A DNA stretch of 21,890 nt. Origin: CAZKGE01 sp964636405. GTDB taxonomy: Bacteria > Bacillota > Clostridia > Christensenellales > CAG-138. This document shows positions 1 to 6,926 of this stretch, one piece after another. The DNA lies in NCBI GenBank assembly GCA_964636405.1, contig CAZWSI010000028.1:1-21890 (forward strand), given 5' to 3'. How positions within the stretch are numbered: the stretch's first letter is position 1; every line of letters begins with the position of its first letter. The notes under the pieces were generated by a model, which was given only the letters and a program-made list of their open reading frames with translations, did no database searches and was not told the DNA's origin. The position numbers were made by a program, and so were the translations under genes.

Positions 1-47
1 TCCTCGCTGCCCCCCTCGCTCCCTCGTCCCCTCGCGACAGCTTGATC

Positions 48-76
48 AGTATAGCAACGAACTCAATTTTTGTCAA
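48..76 (-). promoter_or_regulatory. Leftward sigma-A-type promoter at the left edge
   Basis: On the minus strand a TTGACA -35 box (71-76) is followed after 17 nt by a TATACT -10 box (48-53). Transcription would start near position 41 and leave the window to the left, divergent from the alanyl-tRNA synthetase promoter about 80 bp away. The gene served is outside the window. The first 40 nt of the transcript would be very purine- and G-rich. Confidence 0.6.
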
Positions 77-156
77 CAGCTTTTTTGCTAGAAATATAAA
101 AAATTTTGCCTTCAATTATATAGAGTGGATTTTTGGGCTTGTGCGCGCCGCGCTCG

Positions 157-185
157 TTGACAACGCAAATGAAATTTTGTATTCT
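157..185 (+). promoter_or_regulatory. Promoter of the AlaRS-like gene
   Basis: TTGACA (157-162), a 17-nt spacer and TATTCT (180-185) form a good sigma-A promoter with predicted start near 192. Its position rules out the in-frame ATG at 188, which overlaps the core promoter, and supports initiation at 230. The surrounding 60-190 region is much more AT-rich than the rest of the window. No T-box leader is possible in the roughly 40-nt untranslated region. Confidence 0.7.
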
Positions 186-229
186 TTATGGGTAAATTTA
201 ACGTTGCAAAGAGGAGCATATTAGGTAGT

Positions 230-2023
230 ATGAAAGCTTTGACCTCCAAGGAGCTGCGTAAGCTCTACCTGGATTTCTTTATGAGCAAGGGCCATGCGGT
301 GATTCCCTCCGCGTCGCTCATCCCGGAAAACGATCCCACTGTGCTGTTTACCACCGCGGGCATGCATCCGCTGGTGCCCTACCTCATGGGCGAAAAGCAC
401 CCCGAGGGCAAGCGGCTTGTGGATGTGCAAAAGTGCGTGCGCACCGGCGATATCGACGAGGTGGGCGACGCTTCGCACTGCACCTTCTTTGAAATGCTCG
501 GCAACTGGTCGCTGGGCGACTATTTCAAGAAGGAATCCATCGCCTATTCCTGGGCGTTTCTCACCGAAGAAGAATGGCTTGGCATTCCCAAAGAAAAGCT
601 GTTTTTTACCTGCTTTGCTGGCGACGCGGATGCGCCGCAGGATACCGTGGCGCGCGACCGCTGGGTGGAAATGGGCGTGGATCCCTCGCACATCGTATTT
701 CTGCCCAAAAAGCATAACTGGTGGGGTCCCGCCGGCCAGACCGGCCCCTGCGGCCCGGACACCGAGATTTTCTACGACACGGGCGCGGCCCCCTGCGGCC
801 CGGACTGCAAAGCGGGGTGCGACTGCGGCAAGTACCTCGAGATCTGGAACAATGTGTTTATGGAGTACAATAAAGCGGCCGACGGCAGCTTTTCGCCGCT
901 TGCGCAAAAGAATGTGGATACGGGCATGGGCCTCGACCGCACCGTGGCGACGCTACAGGGCGCGGAGAGCGTGTTTGATACCGACGCTTTTGCCGATATC
1001 ATCGCCAAGATTGGCAGTCTTTCCGCCAAGCAATACCGTGACAATGCGGAAACCGTGCGCGCGTACCGCATCATCGCAGATCACATTCGCTGCGCCACCT
1101 TTATTCTGGGCGACCAGCGCGGCGTGACCCCCTCCAACGTGGATCAGGGCTATATTCTCCGCCGCCTGATCCGCCGTGCCATCCGTTTCTCCATGCAGCT
1201 TGAGATGCAGGGAAAGCTTTCCGATCTCGCGCAGGTCGTCATCAACCAGTACGGCGAGGCGTATCCCGAGCTTGTGACAAACCGCGTGCACATCATTGAC
1301 GAGCTCGACCGAGAGGTGACGCGCTTTTCGCACACGCTGACCAAGGGCATAAAGGAGTTCGAACGGCTGCTGCCCACGCTTTCGGGCAAGCGCATCGACG
1401 GGCCCGCCGCGTTCCGCCTGTACGATACCTACGGCTTCCCCATTGAATTTACTGTCGAGCTGGCCGGGGAGCAGGGCCTTGCGGTGGATACCGACGGCTT
1501 TGAGCAGGCCTTTGCCGCGCATCAGGAAAAATCGCACGCAGGCGCGGAGCAGCGCTTTAAGGGCGGCCTTGCGGATCATACCGAGGCGACCACCGCGCTC
1601 CATACCGCCACGCACCTTTTGCAAGCGGCGCTGCGCAAGGTTTTGCGGGACGATACGGTTTCGCAGAAGGGCTCGAACATCACGCCCGAGCGGCTCCGCT
1701 TCGATTTCAGCTTCCCTAGAAAGCTGACCCCCGAGGAGCTGGCAGCCGTGGAGGCGACCGTAAACGAAGCCATTTTGGCAGATATCCCCGTAAGCTGCGC
1801 GGAAATGACCGTGGAGGAAGCGAAAAGCTCCGGGGCCATCGGGCTCTTTGAAAGCCGCTACGGCGCGAAGGTCAAGGTGTACACCGTCCCCGGCGTGAGC
1901 TGTGAAATCTGCGGCGGCCCGCATGTCGCCCATACAGGCGAGCTGGGACGTTTTACCATCAAGAAGGAGGAGGCCTCCTCTGCGGGCGTGCGCCGCATCA
2001 AGGCCGTTTTAACGCATGAGTGA
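230..2023 (+). CDS. Short alanyl-tRNA synthetase (alanine--tRNA ligase-related protein, no C-Ala domain)
   Basis: Class II synthetase predicted to charge tRNA-Ala and to edit mischarged Ser/Gly. At 597 residues it is well short of the usual 870 or so. The N-terminal catalytic domain shows the family region around GDASHCTFFEMLGNWSLGDY and the motif 3 stretch GMGLDRT. The editing domain keeps all four metal ligands, HTATH (458-462) and C561-x3-H565 in CGGPH. The protein stops just after the editing domain, so the coiled-coil and C-Ala/DHHA1 part is absent. A Cys cluster (C189, C193, C197, C199) sits in the catalytic domain between the CGPDTEIFYD and LEIWNNVF segments. I chose ATG 230 because a GAGGAG ribosome-binding site lies at 211-216 and the upstream ATG is inside the promoter. 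The stop overlaps the next gene by 8 nt. This short type is known in Clostridia. Whether it is the only AlaRS in the genome cannot be told. Confidence 0.88.
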   Translation: MKALTSKELRKLYLDFFMSKGHAVIPSASLIPENDPTVLFTTAGMHPLVPYLMGEKHPEGKRLVDVQKCVRTGDIDEVGDASHCTFFEMLGNWSLGDYFKKESIAYSWAFLTEEEWLGIPKEKLFFTCFAGDADAPQDTVARDRWVEMGVDPSHIVFLPKKHNWWGPAGQTGPCGPDTEIFYDTGAAPCGPDCKAGCDCGKYLEIWNNVFMEYNKAADGSFSPLAQKNVDTGMGLDRTVATLQGAESVFDTDAFADIIAKIGSLSAKQYRDNAETVRAYRIIADHIRCATFILGDQRGVTPSNVDQGYILRRLIRRAIRFSMQLEMQGKLSDLAQVVINQYGEAYPELVTNRVHIIDELDREVTRFSHTLTKGIKEFERLLPTLSGKRIDGPAAFRLYDTYGFPIEFTVELAGEQGLAVDTDGFEQAFAAHQEKSHAGAEQRFKGGLADHTEATTALHTATHLLQAALRKVLRDDTVSQKGSNITPERLRFDFSFPRKLTPEELAAVEATVNEAILADIPVSCAEMTVEEAKSSGAIGLFESRYGAKVKVYTVPGVSCEICGGPHVAHTGELGRFTIKKEEASSAGVRRIKAVLTHE

Positions 2024-2768
2024 GTGGTTTTCCTACGACTGGGAGCTGCATGAGCTGGAGGCGCGGTATCAGGTCGATCTCGCGTACGCGCACGCCTTTT
2101 TCGAGGAAGCGTTGGCGGGCTTTACCACGCTGCTTTTCATCTCATGCTTTCCCGGCGCGCAGGGAGACAATCTATTCAGCGCGCGGGAGCGGCGGCGTTT
2201 AGGCGCCGTTCTTGCGCGCTGTCAAAAGCTGCTTGGAGACGCGGCCGTGTACGTGGGCTCCATCGATACCGGCACGCAATGCCGCTACTATTTTTATGCG
2301 GCGGACGCGCGGCTGCTCGTAGGCTTATACGATCTGTGCAGCAAGGAAAAGGTTCTTACGCTCGAATGCGGCAAAAACGACGAGCCCGCGCGGCAAAGCT
2401 ACTTTCAGCTATTGTATCCCGACGAAGCGAAAAAACAGGGCGCGGACAACGCGGTCTATATCGCGGCGCTCAAAAAGCGCGGCGACGAGCTCTCCGCCCC
2501 GCGCCGCGTCAATTTTCATCTCTATTTTCCAACGGTGTACGCGCGAATCGATTTTTTGCGGGAAGCCCTCCAGGCAGGCTTTGCCATCGGACGCACCGAA
2601 TTTGTGCCCGAGCACGACGCGCCGCATTACGCCGTCGTGCACGCGGTCAGTCCCCTTGAATGGAAGGCCGTGACCGCGCTCACCACGCGGGTGATTTATC
2701 TCGCCCTCCCCCGAGAGGGCCAGTTCAGCCATTTCGACTCGGCCTTCATCGCCAAGAGACGTTTTTAA
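2016..2768 (+). CDS. DUF695-like / RraB-like two-domain protein
   Basis: A 250-residue soluble protein that I assign by pattern only. The N-terminal half, with the GSIDTGTQCRYYFYA stretch, resembles DUF695 proteins. The C-terminal 100 residues have the layout of the ribonuclease E inhibitor RraB family: a VNFHLYFPT strand, an ARIDFLREALQAGF helix, an alternating strand segment and a final glycine/aromatic loop. The RraB end motif (Tyr-Asp-Gly-Trp type) is replaced by HFDSAF. DUF695-RraB fusions are known in several phyla. The gene overlaps the AlaRS-like gene by 8 nt, so it is translationally coupled and co-transcribed. Inhibition of RNase E in Escherichia coli is the only well-studied role of RraB. 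A similar action here on the RNase E/G encoded about 7 kb away is speculation. Confidence 0.6.
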   Translation: MSEWFSYDWELHELEARYQVDLAYAHAFFEEALAGFTTLLFISCFPGAQGDNLFSARERRRLGAVLARCQKLLGDAAVYVGSIDTGTQCRYYFYAADARLLVGLYDLCSKEKVLTLECGKNDEPARQSYFQLLYPDEAKKQGADNAVYIAALKKRGDELSAPRRVNFHLYFPTVYARIDFLREALQAGFAIGRTEFVPEHDAPHYAVVHAVSPLEWKAVTALTTRVIYLALPREGQFSHFDSAFIAKRRF

Positions 2769-2806
2769 GCTTTTAAATCCGAATGACTCCCGCGCGGGCT
2801 TTGCCG

Positions 2807-4111
2807 CTATTTTCCCACGCAAAAATGGGAAAAGATGCGGTCGAGCACGTCCGCGTCCACGTCCCGGCCGGTAATCGTGCCCAGATGGTGCAGCGCGTCG
2901 CGCAGATCGGTCGCCACGCAGTCCAGTTCGCCTTTGGGGTCGGTTTCGGAAAGAGCCGCAAGCGCCGCTTCCAGCGCGCGGAGGTGGCGCTCGTTGGTAA
3001 TCGCGTCCACGCACGCCGCGCCGGGCGCGGCAAGCGCCAGCATGCGGCCGCGAAGCGCATCCAATCCCTCGCCCGTTTTGGCGCTCACGCGCGCAAGCTC
3101 TCCGGGCACGTCCCAATCCGCCTGCGGCAGATCGCACTTGTTGCGCAAAAGCAAGCGCGGCTGCGGCGGCGCTTCGGCAAGGAGCGCCCTGTCAGCCTCC
3201 GAAAGCGGCATGGAGCCGTCCAGCACGAGCAAAATCAAATCCGCCTCGCGCGCGGCGTCGCGGGCGCGTTCCACGCCGATGCGCTCCGCCTCGTCCCCGG
3301 CCTCGCGGATGCCCGCCGTATCGATCAGCCGCACGGGCACGCCGCCGATGGACACGCGCTCGTCCAGCACATCGCGCGTGGTGCCCGGCACGTCGGTCAC
3401 AATGGCCCGCGCACGGCCCAAAAGCGCGTTGAGCAGCGAGGATTTCCCCACGTTGGGGCGGCCCAAAATCGCGGCGTGCAGACCGTCGCGCAGCACGCGG
3501 CCGCCGCGTCCCTCGTCGATTAAGCGCGCGAGCACGCGCCGCGCGCCAGCAAGCGCCTCGGGCAGCGCGGCGTAAGCCTCCTCGCCCGCCTCGTCCGGAT
3601 AATCCAGCGCCGCGTCGATGCCCGAAAGCGCGGCAAGCAAAAGCTCCTCCGCCTCGCGCAGCTTGCGGCCAACCGAACCCTCAAGCTGCCGTACGGCCGC
3701 GCGCAGGCTCTGCGCGGCCTCGGCCGTGACCACGTCCATTACCGCCTCGGCCTGGCTGAGGTCCATTTTCCCGTTTGCAAACGCGCGGCGGGTAAACTCG
3801 CCCGGCTCCGCCATGCGAAAGCCGCAGCCGGAAAGCAGGCCCAGCAGCAATTGCACGGTCTGCGGGCCGCCGTGGCATTGCAGCTCGATCATATCCTCGC
3901 CCGTATAGCTGCGCGGCGCAGGAAAATAGGCCGCCATGCAGTCGTCCGCAATTTCGCCGTCTGCGCGCACAAGGACGTGCCGCAATACGCGCGGCGTTTT
4001 TTCCACGTTTTGATCAAAGAGGCCGGCGGCGCGTAAAGCGTCCCTGCCTGAAATGCGGATGACCGCGATTGCGCCGCCAAGCGCGGACGCAGGCGCGTAA
4101 ATGGTATCCAT
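2807..4111 (-). CDS. mnmE: tRNA modification GTPase MnmE
   Basis: With MnmG it makes the carboxymethylaminomethyl (or aminomethyl) group on U34 of certain tRNAs. The 434-residue protein begins MDTIYAPASALGGAIAVIRISG as the family does, with a tetrahydrofolate-binding N-domain (about 1-115) and a helical domain holding an inserted G domain. G1 is GRPNVGKSS (217-225), G3 is DTAG (264-267) and G4 is NKCD (324-327). It ends in the hallmark C-terminus FCVGK with catalytic Cys431. Slightly shorter than the usual 450-460 residues. It starts 3 nt after the jag stop with no strong ribosome-binding site, suggesting coupling. mnmG, the usual downstream neighbour, is missing: the next gene converges from the other strand after 38 nt. 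Confidence 0.96.
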   Translation of the reverse strand: MDTIYAPASALGGAIAVIRISGRDALRAAGLFDQNVEKTPRVLRHVLVRADGEIADDCMAAYFPAPRSYTGEDMIELQCHGGPQTVQLLLGLLSGCGFRMAEPGEFTRRAFANGKMDLSQAEAVMDVVTAEAAQSLRAAVRQLEGSVGRKLREAEELLLAALSGIDAALDYPDEAGEEAYAALPEALAGARRVLARLIDEGRGGRVLRDGLHAAILGRPNVGKSSLLNALLGRARAIVTDVPGTTRDVLDERVSIGGVPVRLIDTAGIREAGDEAERIGVERARDAAREADLILLVLDGSMPLSEADRALLAEAPPQPRLLLRNKCDLPQADWDVPGELARVSAKTGEGLDALRGRMLALAAPGAACVDAITNERHLRALEAALAALSETDPKGELDCVATDLRDALHHLGTITGRDVDADVLDRIFSHFCVGK

Positions 4112-4114
4112 TTT

Positions 4115-4960
4115 TCAGCGGCTGGGCGAGATGACCACCCGGCGGTTGGGCTCCTCGCCCTCGCTGTGCGTGGTCACGCCCGGGTAGCTTTGCAGCGCGC
4201 TGTGCAGCACGCGGCGCTCATACGGGTTCATGGGCTCCATGGCGAGCGGGCGGCCCGTGGCGCGCACGCGCGAGGCGTTGCGCTGCGCGAGGCGGCGGAG
4301 CGTATCTTCCCGGCGGGCGCGATAGCCCTCGGTGTCCAGCGTAACGCGGAGATAGCCCTCCTCCTTGCGCTCCTTGTTGGCAAAGAGCGAAACGATATAC
4401 TGCATAGCGTCCAGCGTTTCGCCCCGGCGGCCGATTAGCAGGCCGTTGCTGTCCGCGTCGATGCACAGCCGCAGCCCGTCCTCGGTTTCGGCGGCGAGCA
4501 CCTTGCCCTCTACGCCCATTTTTGCGAGCAGCTCGCTGAGAAACCGCGCCGATGGGCAGCTTTCCGCCTTCTCCGCGCTATAATCATACTGCACGGCCGG
4601 CACGGGAAGCAATTCGTCCTCCTCGCCCGCACTCGTGCGCTCCCTGCGTTCGCCGCGGCCGTCGGATCGGCGCTCGTTCCGGCCGCCGCGATCGCCGTAC
4701 CCGCTCCGCTGGGGACGGCCCTCGCCGCGCGTCCGGGGCGCGCGCTCGCGCGGCTCCGGCTTTTCAAACTCCGCGACAAGCGGGGTTTCCCGTTCGGTGA
4801 GGCGCACGACCGCCATTTTTGAACCGATACCGAACAAGCCCTTCGTCTCGCTCTGGAGGGTCTGAATCTCAACCTCGTCAATGGTTACGCCCATTTCGTT
4901 TAGGCCGTGGAAAATCGCCTCGTCTACGCTGCGGCCCGAAAACTCCATGCTTCGCTTCAT
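4115..4960 (-). CDS. jag: Jag/KhpB RNA-binding protein (Jag-N, KH, R3H) with an Arg/Gly-rich linker
   Basis: SpoIIIJ-associated single-stranded nucleic-acid-binding protein; homologues (KhpB/EloR) bind RNA and influence cell elongation. Of 281 residues, 1-52 form the Jag-N domain, including KGLFGIGSKMAVV. Residues 66-115 are a disordered Arg/Gly/Glu-rich linker. A KH domain follows with its GxxG loop at 177-180 (IGRRGE), and an R3H domain carries R249 and H253 in NPYERRVLHSAL. The gene overlaps the yidC stop by 4 nt (ATGA), matching the universal yidC-jag pairing. The linker is unusually RGG-like and could add RNA affinity or promote self-association; that is inference. Confidence 0.95.
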   Translation of the reverse strand: MKRSMEFSGRSVDEAIFHGLNEMGVTIDEVEIQTLQSETKGLFGIGSKMAVVRLTERETPLVAEFEKPEPRERAPRTRGEGRPQRSGYGDRGGRNERRSDGRGERRERTSAGEEDELLPVPAVQYDYSAEKAESCPSARFLSELLAKMGVEGKVLAAETEDGLRLCIDADSNGLLIGRRGETLDAMQYIVSLFANKERKEEGYLRVTLDTEGYRARREDTLRRLAQRNASRVRATGRPLAMEPMNPYERRVLHSALQSYPGVTTHSEGEEPNRRVVISPSR

Positions 4961-5952
4961 TTTCTAACTGCCTCCACTGCTTGCAGGCTCTTTCTGGCAA
5001 AGGCCCTGTTGATGAAGAACGTTGTAATCATGGCAAACACGTTGCTCGTGGTCCAGTAGAGCGCAAACGCCGAGTTCGACGTGAGGCAGAACACAAAGGA
5101 GAGCACCGGCATCATGTACTGCATGATTTTGCCCGTATTCGCGCCCGCCGATTCCTGCTTGGGCTGCTTGCGCATCATCAGCCACGACGAGAGGTAGGTC
5201 GTGCCAGCCGCCAGTATGGGCAGAATGAACCAGCCGTTGTTGCGGCCGGGATAGAGATCGGCGCAGGGCTGCAAAAGATTGGTGTAGGTCTGGATAACCG
5301 CCTCGCTCGGCGCGGTCACGAGGGAATAGACCGTCGCGCCCTTTTCGGACACGCCCTCTACAAAGAAGCCCAGGCGCGTAAAGGTTTCCAGCGCCTCGGG
5401 ATGCTCGGTAAAGTACAGAAGCCTTGGCAGCGTTTCATAGTTTCTGGAGAAAAACTCGGCGGCGCTTGTGATGACCGGCTTCATGCCGTTATCCGGCGAC
5501 CACATATTGTGAATCCACAGAAAGCGGAATTTCTCGAAAAGCTCCAGCCCGGCCTGCGGATCGGCGTCCATGGTGACGATGAGGTGCGCGAGCATCTCGC
5601 TGCCCCATTGCCGGAACGCGGCGATAAATATGAAGAAAATCGGCATCGTGATGAGCACCGGCAGGCAGCCGCCCAGCATGGACACGCCGTTTTCCTTCAT
5701 GAGCTTTTGCTGCTCCACGTTCAGCCGCTTGGGATCGCTTTCGTACTTTTTGCGAAGCTTGTCAAGCTGGGGCTGAATCGCCTGCATTTCCAGCGAGGAT
5801 CTTCTGGATTTGATATCGCCGAACACGCTGATGCCGCGAATCAGGATGGTAGAAATGATAACGGTCAATACGATGCTTTCATTCGTCAGCGTTTCATAGA
5901 GCCAACGCATGCCGAGAAACGCCCATTGCGTCAAAAAGAAATCTCCGTTCAA
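4957..5952 (-). CDS. yidC: YidC/Oxa1/SpoIIIJ membrane protein insertase with enlarged external loop
   Basis: Inserts and folds membrane proteins, alone or with Sec. The 331-residue protein shows hydrophobic segments at about 27-46, 93-113, 240-258, 278-290 and 296-315. The conserved hydrophilic-groove arginine is R39 in TM1. A charged cytoplasmic hairpin (47-92) separates TM1 and TM2. The loop between TM2 and TM3 is about 120 residues, far longer than in Bacillus SpoIIIJ. There is no N-terminal lipobox, although Bacillus homologues are lipoproteins. The start is TTG at 5952, set by a GAGGAGG site at 5960-5966 with 7-nt spacing. It lies 34 nt after yidD and overlaps jag by 4 nt. Confidence 0.95.
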   Translation of the reverse strand: MNGDFFLTQWAFLGMRWLYETLTNESIVLTVIISTILIRGISVFGDIKSRRSSLEMQAIQPQLDKLRKKYESDPKRLNVEQQKLMKENGVSMLGGCLPVLITMPIFFIFIAAFRQWGSEMLAHLIVTMDADPQAGLELFEKFRFLWIHNMWSPDNGMKPVITSAAEFFSRNYETLPRLLYFTEHPEALETFTRLGFFVEGVSEKGATVYSLVTAPSEAVIQTYTNLLQPCADLYPGRNNGWFILPILAAGTTYLSSWLMMRKQPKQESAGANTGKIMQYMMPVLSFVFCLTSNSAFALYWTTSNVFAMITTFFINRAFARKSLQAVEAVRK

Positions 5953-5986
5953 GGTCTGGCCTCCTCTCTATTGGGGAACCGATTTA

Positions 5987-6196
5987 TCATGGGACGGGGT
6001 CGTAGCCCCCCCGGCAAAAGGGGTTGCAGCGAAGGATGCGCCGGATTGACAGCCAGCTTCCCTTCCATGCCCCGTATTTTTCAAGCGCTTCCATCGCATA
6101 GCGCGAGCAGGTCGGCGTAAACCGGCAGTGCGCGCCCGTTAGGGGGGAAATATAGCTGCGGTAGCCCCGGATCATCGCAAGCAGAATGCGTTTCAA
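5987..6196 (-). CDS. yidD: Membrane protein insertion efficiency factor YidD
   Basis: Small 69-residue inner-membrane-associated protein that assists YidC-dependent insertion. It has the family pattern from end to end: RGYRSYISPL, the CRFTPTCSRYAMEAL block and the RCNPFCRGGYDPVP end, including the conserved cysteines. The start codon is TTG, overlapping the rnpA stop as ATTTGA. A GGAGG site in the end of rnpA lies about 7 nt upstream. The position between rnpA and yidC is the standard one. Confidence 0.96.
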   Translation of the reverse strand: MKRILLAMIRGYRSYISPLTGAHCRFTPTCSRYAMEALEKYGAWKGSWLSIRRILRCNPFCRGGYDPVP

Positions 6197-6540
6197 ATCG
6201 GTTCCTCCCGATAGATGCCCGCCCTTTTCAACTGCTGCTCCATGGCGGCGCGAAGCGAAAGGAAGGGCTCCGTAAGCGTATCCGCGCGCGCGATGAAGAC
6301 GAGGTTCACATTGTGTTTCAAGTGCGGCAAAAGGGGCGTGGCAGCTTCCCGCATACGGCGTTTGATGCGGTTGCGTACCACGGCGTTGCCAAGCTTGGCG
6401 GATATGGAATACCCGACGCGCGGCGCGAATACGCGGCTCTTTGCGACAATCAGGGTAAACAATCTGTGCGGGTAGGGCTTACCCGCGCGGTAGGTATAGC
6501 GAAATTCTTTTTTCCGCTTTAACGAATCACTGCGCTTCAA
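6193..6540 (-). CDS. rnpA: Ribonuclease P protein component
   Basis: Protein subunit that binds the precursor tRNA 5' leader and assists the RNase P RNA. The signature RNRIKRRMRE is present, as is the RKKEFRYTYRAGK opening typical of the N-terminus. I place the start at TTG 6540, giving 115 residues and an N-terminus MKRSDSLKRKKEF like other RnpA proteins. A GGGAGA site is at 6553-6558 (12-nt spacing). A longer frame from another TTG at 6585 would add 15 residues unlike the family and would run into a hairpin. It overlaps yidD by 4 nt, downstream of rpmH. Confidence 0.93.
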   Translation of the reverse strand: MKRSDSLKRKKEFRYTYRAGKPYPHRLFTLIVAKSRVFAPRVGYSISAKLGNAVVRNRIKRRMREAATPLLPHLKHNVNLVFIARADTLTEPFLSLRAAMEQQLKRAGIYREEPI

Positions 6541-6580
6541 GGGTATCGCCAGTCTCCCGCCTGTCTCCAAAAGAATGTAC

Positions 6581-6598
6581 GGCAAGCAAACGCTTGCC
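6581..6598 (-). other. Perfect hairpin in the rpmH-rnpA spacer
   Basis: GGCAAGC and GCTTGCC (7 bp) enclose a 4-nt loop in the 90-nt gap between rpmH and rnpA. No T-run follows on the transcribed strand, so it is not a standard terminator. It could be a processing or stabilising element that separates the very different expression levels of L34 and RnpA. Confidence 0.45.
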
Positions 6599-6630
6599 GC
6601 AAAGCCGTGGCACGAAAAAGCCGGGCGCAG

Positions 6631-6765
6631 TTACGCGCTCAGCTTTTTGCGGCCCTTTGCGCGCCTGCGCTTTAATACGTTGCGGCCATCGGAGGATTTC
6701 ATACGCTTGCGAAAACCGTGCACAACACTGCGCTGCCTCTTTTTCGGCTGATAGGTCCTTACCAT
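6631..6765 (-). CDS. rpmH: 50S ribosomal protein L34
   Basis: A 44-residue, strongly basic ribosomal protein. It opens MVRTYQPKKRQRSVVHGFRK and ends GRKKLSA, with the conserved RxxKSSDGRNVLKRRRAKGR region. A GAGGTG site at 6772-6777 lies 6 nt before the ATG. It is the first gene of the rpmH-rnpA-yidD-yidC-jag-mnmE series. Normally dnaA lies upstream in the opposite orientation; here yacL and carD occupy that place on the same strand. Confidence 0.97.
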   Translation of the reverse strand: MVRTYQPKKRQRSVVHGFRKRMKSSDGRNVLKRRRAKGRKKLSA

Positions 6766-6792
6766 CCCTGACACCTCGCTTTATCGGTTCTA

Positions 6793-6840
6793 CGGGCGCA
6801 AAGCGCCCGCGCTTGTTCCATTTATCCGCGCACCGCGCGG
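6793..6840 (-). promoter_or_regulatory. rpmH leader with two hairpins
   Basis: The roughly 80-nt untranslated leader of rpmH holds two perfect inverted repeats: CCGCGC-acc-GCGCGG (6826-6840) and CGGGCGC-aaa-GCGCCCG (6793-6809). Neither is followed by a T-run, so they are not simple terminators. They may stabilise the message or bind a protein; no known leader family is recognised. Confidence 0.4.
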
Positions 6841-6853
6841 ACAGGCTTCATCT

Positions 6854-6883
6854 ATTATAGGGGAAGCAAGCGCGCAATGTCAA
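6854..6883 (-). promoter_or_regulatory. Consensus promoter of the rpmH operon
   Basis: Exact TTGACA (6878-6883) and exact TATAAT (6854-6859) are separated by 18 nt, with start predicted near 6847. Both hexamers match sigma-A consensus fully, as expected for a growth-driven ribosomal protein and RNase P operon. Confidence 0.8.
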
Positions 6884-6926
6884 GAAATATCGCTTGCTTT
6901 GCGCGGATTTTTTCCGTTTTCCGCGT

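Noticed and set aside
188..229. Upstream ATG of the AlaRS-like gene
   Set aside because: It lies at the predicted transcription start next to the -10 box. The GAGGAG site and the family N-terminus support ATG 230.
953..1933. Minus-strand open frame of 326 codons
   Set aside because: Antisense shadow of the AlaRS-like gene.
2810..2833. Perfect 8-bp hairpin at the end of mnmE
   Set aside because: It falls in the conserved FSHFCVGK coding end and has no T-run on either strand, so I did not call a terminator.
4819..6120. Plus-strand open frame of 433 codons
   Set aside because: Antisense to yidC and jag, whose products are clearly recognisable; no ribosome-binding site or domain.
6884..6926. 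Terminator after yacL
   Set aside because: Only a weak 6-bp stem with a 12-nt loop and no T-run is present; readthrough into the rpmH operon is possible.
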